Assembly (NCBI GenBank): GCA_019695345.1
Contig: JAIBAE010000002.1
Location: 1 to 64,000 of the forward strand
DNA: 64,000 bases
Reading direction: 5' to 3'
Source: Bacteroidota bacterium
Lineage (GTDB): Bacteria; Bacteroidota; Ignavibacteria; Kapaibacteriales; NICIL-2
In this document: one piece after another, positions 58,964-64,000 of the stretch
How positions within the stretch are numbered: position 1 is the stretch's first letter
Layout: every line of letters starts with the position of its first letter
Program-made: the position numbers and the translations under genes
Notes under the pieces: model-generated
Seen by the model: only the letters and a program-made list of their open reading frames with translations
What the model was told of the DNA's origin: nothing
The model's database searches: none

Positions 58964-60454
58964 ATGACCAGGCGCGATATAACCATAGCTACTTTCATTG
59001 CAATCATCACGTTGTTGATGCGCGTGGCTTGTATGGAACATGCACCGTTACTATATGACTCCGGCAACTTTTTTCTTGCGGCAGATGATTTCAACATTTC
59101 CCACGACCGACCACATTTACCCGGATACTATTTACATGTGTACACAATAAAACTGTTCCGCTTGGTGGTAGAACCGTTTGTTGCCAATGTTGCTCCAAGT
59201 ATTATGTGGTCTGCACTTGGGTGTGCAGTGTTATACCTACTTGCCCGCCGCTTTACCGGCACACGCGAATCTTTATTTGTTGCGTTACTTATAGCAACAA
59301 ATCCGCTTGTGTGGTTTTTTGGATGTACATCGGAAGTGTATTCGTTTGATTTATTCTTTAGCGTAACATTACTGTACGTTGGATTGCACCCCCGGTTATT
59401 ATTGGCAACACCACTTCTGATGGCATTTGCATTAGGTGTTCGCCAAAGTTCTCCCGTACTATTATTACCCGTTTATATATGGTTATGGGTCTCGCCATAC
59501 AGAACAGAACAAATACCAATAAAGTATATTGTAGTTAGCCATGTTCTTGCAGGTATACTGTTGTGTGCATGGTTATTACCAATGCTCAACACATGTGGTG
59601 GGCTGCAAGCATACATTGCATTGTACCACACTCACAACCCACTTACACAAGCCGGCATTATGCAAAACATTGTTGTAATGGCATCGTATGCTGTATACAC
59701 AATGCCGGCGTTTGTGGTTTTGTATATCTGGATTTACGCTAAAGCATCACCTTCTGCAAAGAGTTCAGACAAGACCTTAACAATGGCGTTGCGGCTGTGG
59801 TTGGTTATTCCTGTTGGATTTTTTGCTTTGGAATTTTACGGCAAAGGATACTTCTTATTGTGTATTGCAACGTTGCCTCTATTTGTAATTCACAGACTGC
59901 GCACAGTACCAGTATGGGGCTTGATTGGAATAGTTGCAATGCAAGTACTAGTATTTGTTTTTGCTCCTACGCAAAATACTAATGCCGACATTTGGGTACG
60001 TACAGGAATGTCGCAGTCATCGGCAACAAGTAAAGTAGTACAGAGAGTTCGCTCGGTGTATGCACCGGTGTATTCACAGCTACACTACATGAATTCTGCA
60101 CATACATTTGCAGATAGTGTTTTACTCCACAATAAGCAACCCTATGTTTTTGTTGATCCAACTTTTCCGTTATCTTCTCGTGCGTTGCAGGCACACCATC
60201 CCGAACAAACATTTGTAACTCTTCTTGTGCGAGAGAACGGCAAGCTCCAATTTCACCACCATCGTGATATACATATTAGCGAAGGACTTCGTTCAGTTTT
60301 AGATTCTTGCATAATACTTACCACAGCTAACTTTACACAACGCTACGGCATAGGATATTTTACTGAATTGCAACAGTATAATAATCTACAGATTTGCACT
60401 ACCAACAACACCGATTCAACCGCACTGCTATACAACAACTTGTTTGTAAAATAG
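58964..60454 (+). CDS. Polytopic membrane protein, glycosyltransferase 39/PMT-like
   Basis: A 496-aa protein with about ten TM helices and a soluble C-terminus from about residue 345. The first loop after TM1 has YDSGNFFLAADDFNISHDRP then HLPGYYLHVY, where DSG and DD could be the acidic catalytic residues of GT-C enzymes (PMT/ArnT/DUF2723 type), and ATNPLVWFFGCTSEVYSFD is a typical luminal loop. Such proteins transfer sugars from lipid carriers to proteins or lipids. The specific acceptor cannot be read. Confidence 0.75.
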   Translation: MTRRDITIATFIAIITLLMRVACMEHAPLLYDSGNFFLAADDFNISHDRPHLPGYYLHVYTIKLFRLVVEPFVANVAPSIMWSALGCAVLYLLARRFTGTRESLFVALLIATNPLVWFFGCTSEVYSFDLFFSVTLLYVGLHPRLLLATPLLMAFALGVRQSSPVLLLPVYIWLWVSPYRTEQIPIKYIVVSHVLAGILLCAWLLPMLNTCGGLQAYIALYHTHNPLTQAGIMQNIVVMASYAVYTMPAFVVLYIWIYAKASPSAKSSDKTLTMALRLWLVIPVGFFALEFYGKGYFLLCIATLPLFVIHRLRTVPVWGLIGIVAMQVLVFVFAPTQNTNADIWVRTGMSQSSATSKVVQRVRSVYAPVYSQLHYMNSAHTFADSVLLHNKQPYVFVDPTFPLSSRALQAHHPEQTFVTLLVRENGKLQFHHHRDIHISEGLRSVLDSCIILTTANFTQRYGIGYFTELQQYNNLQICTTNNTDSTALLYNNLFVK

Positions 60455-60489
60455 AACAGCCATTCGACACAATGCCAAATGGCTGCTCT
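60453..60489. terminator. Convergent hairpin, likely bidirectional terminator
   Basis: A 12-bp stem with one mismatch (AGAACAGCCATT against AATGGCTGCTCT) sits exactly between two converging genes. It lacks a strong T-tract. Confidence 0.5.
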
Positions 60490-60508
60490 CAGTTTACCTA
60501 TGTAATTC

Positions 60509-61423
60509 TTACCGCACAAACATTGCCGAACGAACTGCATTACCTGTACGTAAGCGCACAAAGTATACGCCTTGTTGTAATCCGCCTGCTTGTAATGTTA
60601 CCTCGTGTTTACCGGCAGAGTACATATCGTTTGCAACACGTTTGATTTCGCGACCGTCGTACCCAAACAACGAGATAATTACACGCTCATCGCGCTGAAT
60701 GCTGAATGATATTTTACCGGACTCGTTAAGTATTGTGGGTGTAACAGTTAAATATTCAATCAGAGGGTCGTTATTGTTTACACTGCTTTGTACACCATTA
60801 ACCCATGTGCGTATTTGTGCAATCTGGCAACTTGTTAGATTGATATTATTTTTAGGCATTAAGGCACAATCTGTTGGACGCGACACACAGCATAGAATTC
60901 TTTCTTTGTTTGCATCAACAACTTCATCGTTGGTAAGGTCAACACCGCCATCGGGACTTGCACCACCGTGACAACCCATACAGTTAAATGTTATTATTGG
61001 TTTAATTGTACCTTCGTACGTAACATTAACGGTATCACAATTTGTGGTAGTACATGTTGTATTTTTTGCTCCTTGTAAAATCCAGTTCTTTATCAAAGTC
61101 TTCATTGTATCGCTTAATTTGTTATACGGTGCTTGTGGCATCGCATTAGTATTAATTTCACGATACAGAGAACTTGTATTCAAGTTTCCGGCTCTTACAA
61201 TTTTCATAATACCGGTGTAACTTGTTAAAGTTAATCCATCTTTACGTGATATCGCATCATGGCAATTCGCTTGTGCACAGTTGGAATTTATAATTGGAAG
61301 TACGTCGCGTGTGAAGCATACACTATCGGCTTGAATAGTTGGCGCGCTATCTGTTCTATCAAAACTCTGAAGTCCCACAATAACCGGAACGGCAATAAGT
61401 AACAAGTAGAATAACTTTTTCAT
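60509..61423 (-). CDS. Cytochrome c-like secreted protein with T9SS domain
   Basis: The ATG at 61423 has AGGGG nine bases upstream and gives a clean signal peptide (KKLFYLLLIAVPVIVGLQSF). The 304-aa product resembles planctomycete-type cytochrome domains: DVLPIINSNCAQANCHD carries a CX4CH haem-like motif near residue 40, and IKPIITFNCMGCHGG a CXXCH near 150, with later MPKNNINLT. The C-terminus (VIISLFGYDGREIKRV, LQQGVYFVRLRTG) is a T9SS type A domain. It may bind haem on the cell surface; the CX4CH form is found in relatives but not proved to bind haem. Confidence 0.82.
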   Translation of the reverse strand: MKKLFYLLLIAVPVIVGLQSFDRTDSAPTIQADSVCFTRDVLPIINSNCAQANCHDAISRKDGLTLTSYTGIMKIVRAGNLNTSSLYREINTNAMPQAPYNKLSDTMKTLIKNWILQGAKNTTCTTTNCDTVNVTYEGTIKPIITFNCMGCHGGASPDGGVDLTNDEVVDANKERILCCVSRPTDCALMPKNNINLTSCQIAQIRTWVNGVQSSVNNNDPLIEYLTVTPTILNESGKISFSIQRDERVIISLFGYDGREIKRVANDMYSAGKHEVTLQAGGLQQGVYFVRLRTGNAVRSAMFVR

Positions 61424-61565
61424 AGTACCCCTGAATAAACTAAAAAAATATAATAACATAGTAATACCTACTGTAATATAACGATATACACTGTTTTGTT
61501 ACACAAGGTTCTATCTATGCAGGTATTTGCTTGTTTGGAAATTACCGTTTGGAGCTGCCTTTACA

Positions 61566-61598
61566 AAACAAAAAAGGAGCACATTGCTGCGCCCCTTT
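61566..61598 (-). terminator. Terminator after the YceI/Rieske operon
   Basis: An 8-bp stem with one mismatch (AAAGGAGC against GCCCCTTT, read on the plus strand) followed on the minus strand by TTTTTTGTTTTG. It lies 24 bp after the stop of the Rieske-like gene. Confidence 0.6.
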
Positions 61599-61621
61599 AC
61601 CTGCCGCCACTACCACATTGT

Positions 61622-62128
61622 TTAAAATGTAATTGTAAGAACTTTTGTTGAAGCATTATACGAACTTGGTATAACCGTTAAACCACCGCTTGCCGCGCCA
61701 CCGTTAGGACCTACTGTTTGTACACCAGTAACCGGGCTAAATTCAGCCTCGTGTCCGCATTTGTTATCAGCGAAACTGCACACAATATTACTTCCCGTTG
61801 CCTTTGGTGCCGAAACAATACACTGCTGATGGTTACACACAGCCGAAAACACCATAAATGTATCGACACCTGTTTTTACAATAATAACGGGTTTGTTAGC
61901 ATTATAACCATCATACGTTTTTTTAACACCATCGCCAACGGTTTGCAACCCAGTTTCCGATGCAACATTTACAGTAACCGTTCCTGTTGCAGTAACAATT
62001 TTGTTTTCGTCTTTTTCGCACGAGTTAAGAAATGCCGCCATGGAACCCGCGCAAACACTTACACCCAAAAGTGAGCCTGCTTTCAGAATAAAGCTGCGAC
62101 GTTGTTCGTTTGTCAGTTGTTCGTTCAT
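61622..62128 (-). CDS. Rieske-type 2Fe-2S lipoprotein/Tat protein with unusual second ligand motif
   Basis: A 168-aa protein with a Tat-like start (QRRSFILKAGSLLGVSVCAG) and a possible lipobox Cys at 37 (AAFLNSC). The Rieske domain has the first ligand pair Cys98-x-His100 in AVCNHQQCIV. The second pair is written CSFADNKCGHEAEFSPVTG: Cys124-Gly-His126 instead of the normal C-x-x-H, with Cys103 and Cys117 as possible disulfide or substitute ligands. It follows the YceI gene by 30 bp and probably works in periplasmic electron transfer, if the cluster forms. Confidence 0.75.
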   Translation of the reverse strand: MNEQLTNEQRRSFILKAGSLLGVSVCAGSMAAFLNSCEKDENKIVTATGTVTVNVASETGLQTVGDGVKKTYDGYNANKPVIIVKTGVDTFMVFSAVCNHQQCIVSAPKATGSNIVCSFADNKCGHEAEFSPVTGVQTVGPNGGAASGGLTVIPSSYNASTKVLTITF

Positions 62129-62158
62129 ACTTCAATAAATATAATTGCTGTTTCTATT

Positions 62159-62797
62159 TTACTTTGTTGTACCAAAAAGTGTTGCATTGATTGCAATGTT
62201 TTCGCCAACCTTTGTTCCAACTATTCCGCCTTTACCAAATACGTTGTGTGCTTTTAACGGAACAAAAAAGTCTGCCTGAATCAACACTAAATCGCCTGCG
62301 GCAATTTGTTTTGTTTCGTTTGTTTCGTTTACATAGGTAATCTTAACTTTTGCTTCCAAGTATTTAGTTACGCCATGTAATGTAAAGTCTCCCATTGCAG
62401 TAGCCGTTACAATTGTACGTCCGCCGCCACTTGTTTCAACTTTAGCATCTTTTAGTCCTTTTACATTGTACGATATGGTTTTGAATTTTTCTTCGTCCAA
62501 CCATTCATCGTCATACATGTGTTTATCGCGCGATGAACTTCCTGTTTTCATGGAAATTACCGGCACCGTTAATGTTCCTTTTGTTGCGCCAAGATTCTGC
62601 AAATCTATATTAAATGTACCGTTGATATCGTTTGCTGTGCCCGTAATTTTTTCTAATGGGGCTTCGCTTACAAAACGAATTTCATTTTTGTACTTATCGG
62701 TATTAGTTAATGTTACGCTTTTGCTTCCTGCAAAAACCAATGTACTTGCCACTGTGGTGAGTGCGAGTACCAATGCTAATGTTCTCATGGTTTTCAT
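62159..62797 (-). CDS. YceI-family protein
   Basis: The start at 62797 gives MKTMRTLALVLALTTVASTLVFAG, a signal peptide; a longer frame to 62827 is less likely. The 212-aa product has YceI motifs: NEIRFVSEAPLEKITGTAND, INGTFNIDLQNL, MKTGSSSRDKHMYDDEWLD, TAMGDFTLHGVTKYLEAKV. YceI proteins are lipocalin-like barrels that bind isoprenoid lipids such as quinones in the periplasm. Its operon partner is the Rieske-like protein, which hints at quinone-linked electron transfer. Confidence 0.93.
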   Translation of the reverse strand: MKTMRTLALVLALTTVASTLVFAGSKSVTLTNTDKYKNEIRFVSEAPLEKITGTANDINGTFNIDLQNLGATKGTLTVPVISMKTGSSSRDKHMYDDEWLDEEKFKTISYNVKGLKDAKVETSGGGRTIVTATAMGDFTLHGVTKYLEAKVKITYVNETNETKQIAAGDLVLIQADFFVPLKAHNVFGKGGIVGTKVGENIAINATLFGTTK

Positions 62798-62877
62798 AAT
62801 GGTGGTTGTGTATAGTGAATAATGCACCTAATTTATTCTTGCGGTGGTTGACCGCACTATACCGTTTTTGGTTTATG

Positions 62878-63171
62878 TTACTTTTGTTTCCGTTGCATTA
62901 TAAATCCTGCAACCCCAATGGCGCTCCACACACAACATAACGGCAATGCACCAAACGGAAACTCAATATCAAGCAAACCAAGCCAGTAACCGGGTTCGGA
63001 GGTAGATTTATCAATCGTCGTTCCGAACAACGGATCTTTCTCTTTCACGGTAGTAATCTTCGTTGTTTTTGTATAGTACACAATCTCCCCATATCTGTTA
63101 CAGTCGTAGCCCCATTTTCCTAACGTTCCAACAATTAGAACAACTGCTACTATCATCAGTATTTTGCCCAT
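62878..63171 (-). CDS. Small membrane protein of unknown function
   Basis: A 97-aa protein with two TM helices (ILMIVAVVLIVGTLGKWGY at the N-terminus, LPLCCVWSAIGVAGFIM near the C-terminus) and a short loop with KTTKITTVKEKDPLFG between. Ends MQRKQK. No family recognised. Confidence 0.6.
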   Translation of the reverse strand: MGKILMIVAVVLIVGTLGKWGYDCNRYGEIVYYTKTTKITTVKEKDPLFGTTIDKSTSEPGYWLGLLDIEFPFGALPLCCVWSAIGVAGFIMQRKQK

Positions 63172-63485
63172 CGGTTTTCTCCACTATTGATATAATACAA
63201 CAAGTGTTATGATTTTAATTTTCTATTTGTTTCGCTCTGCTGCCATAGCAACCGTACTGCGCCGTCACACGGGCGGAGCCAACCGATACAGCATTGCATA
63301 ATACACTTATAAAAGTAGAATTTAGATTATCTCTTTCTTTTATCAACGTTTACCAATCCAATGTACATTATACGTAATGTTCGATTGTTTGATAGCAACG
63401 CTTACCGTGCGGCTCGCACCGGGTTTGCGCGCTGAAGGGATGCTGTGTTGCAGAAGGGAAACACCATGTTTTACTAAAACAACTT
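63172..63485. other. 314-bp gene-free gap
   Basis: Holds a degenerate R1-like remnant at 63244-63285 (ATAGCAACCGTACTGCGCCG) and R2 copy g at 63395-63465. Nothing else recognisable. Confidence 0.55.
63395..63465. repeat. R2 dispersed repeat, copy g
   Basis: GTGCGGCTCGCACCGGGTTT then GCGCGCTGAAGGGATGCTGT and AGAAGGGAAACACC. A diverged copy 20 bp from the stop of the last gene. Confidence 0.72.
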
Positions 63486-64000
63486 TTAGTAGAACACGTG
63501 CAACTGAACTGTCCAACGAGTACGATAATATTCTTCTGTATCAATGATTCGGTATTCCGGACGTAGCTCTATAAACGGAAGAATGAATGCCTGCACACCA
63601 AATACATATTGGTTTGTGTATTTATTGGTTGCTACACCTTTAATTACGTTATCATTATTACCACGTTCGGCCCGTACGTACACATACAAGGGGTCGTACA
63701 CTTTATACATCAACTCCGAAGAGAAGCTACGCAACTGGCGTTCGTTTTTGTTCCCTTGCATAAGGTATTCAATCATTAACGAAGCGTGGTCTTGCCAGCC
63801 AATTCCCACAAAGGAATTAATCATGGTGAAATCGCCATTGTTAAGAATACTTGCACCAATGTTGGTATTGAGAGTTTCCTCGAAGAATCTTGGAGTAAAT
63901 GCAATACGTCCGTTTAACGACATTTTATTAGAATCAAGTATAATAGGTCTTGCAAACCCGGCTGTATCGGCTACATACAGTTTAGAAAGATTCTTTGCCG
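63486..64000 (-). CDS. Outer-membrane beta-barrel-like protein, 5' end beyond the window
   Basis: The frame remains open to the window edge; 171 C-terminal residues are visible (upstream of the internal Met they include LSKLYVADTAGFARPIILD). The sequence alternates barrel strands: RIAFTPRFFEETLNTNIGAS, TMINSFVGIGWQDHASLMIEY, ELMYKVYDPLYVYVRAERG, YVFGVQAFILPFIELRPEYR, and ends TVQLHVFY with the aromatic C-terminus expected for outer-membrane insertion. Family not identified. Confidence 0.75.
   Translation of the reverse strand, partial: AKNLSKLYVADTAGFARPIILDSNKMSLNGRIAFTPRFFEETLNTNIGASILNNGDFTMINSFVGIGWQDHASLMIEYLMQGNKNERQLRSFSSELMYKVYDPLYVYVRAERGNNDNVIKGVATNKYTNQYVFGVQAFILPFIELRPEYRIIDTEEYYRTRWTVQLHVFY

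Noticed and set aside
1-64000. tRNA, rRNA or riboswitch genes
   Set aside because: None was recognised by eye on either strand; a tRNAscan/Rfam run would be needed to exclude short RNAs.

Overview
The window looks like a chromosomal stretch from an uncultured-type member of the Bacteroidota/Chlorobiota (FCB) assemblage, most like the Ignavibacteria/Kapabacteria branch. Evidence: many secreted proteins end in a type IX secretion (T9SS) type A sorting domain; there are tandem TPR-adenylate cyclases, a DUF1800/DUF1501 pair and PD40/OmpA-like envelope proteins; several starts lack Shine-Dalgarno sequences and a few have Bacteroidetes-like TAnnTTTG promoter boxes. Lineage is an inference; no rRNA or tRNA gene was recognised.

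Layout. 0-8.6 kb: 3' part of metK, a TylF-type methyltransferase, two T9SS cargo proteins and the DUF1800/DUF1501 pair. 8.7-13.3 kb: DinB and GlxA-type regulator genes, two small lipoproteins, glutathione peroxidase and ubiE/menG. 13.3-21.3 kb: four tandem paralogous TPR-class III adenylate cyclases. 21.6-29.8 kb: an MqnA-like gene coupled to an orphan sensor kinase, a HAD phosphatase, a Clp-N-domain protein, a kelch protein, and an ECF sigma factor with a membrane/T9SS-CTD partner. 30.0-32.4 kb: an AT-rich three-gene retron (PRTase-like effector, winged-helix protein, msr-msd RNA, reverse transcriptase). 32.8-39.6 kb: large envelope proteins. 40-46 kb: an ATP-grasp/SET fusion facing an unknown 535-aa gene, a YfiT/DinB enzyme, a two-TM protein and an RNA ligase. 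46.2-50 kb: a three-gene operon of unknown secreted proteins. 50.4-58 kb: L,D-transpeptidase-like lipoprotein, DUF2238 protein, AlbA/Schlafen-type ATP-binding protein, and a LytTR regulator/TPR-kinase pair flanking a T9SS protein. 58-64 kb: small unknown genes, a membrane glycosyltransferase-like protein, a cytochrome-like T9SS protein, Rieske-like and YceI proteins, and a truncated outer-membrane protein.

Two things stand out. First, the retron at 30.0-32.4 kb is complete by sequence: motifs NAxxH, YADD and VTG in the RT, a perfect 15-bp a1/a2 inverted repeat enclosing a strongly folded 206-nt segment, and accessory genes encoding a PRPP-motif protein and a small winged-helix protein. This matches what I recall as the type III retron architecture, predicted as an anti-phage system. 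Second, the intergenic DNA is dominated by at least five families of small dispersed repeats, called R1-R5 here. R1 (about 22 copies) commonly begins within 10 bp of a stop codon, in the same orientation as the gene. Repeats also invade coding sequence: three of the four cyclase paralogues carry three different repeat-derived in-frame insertions at the same site, and three of their stop codons lie inside a fourth repeat. A likely LytTR operator of three direct repeats at exact 21-bp spacing lies at 55041-55092.
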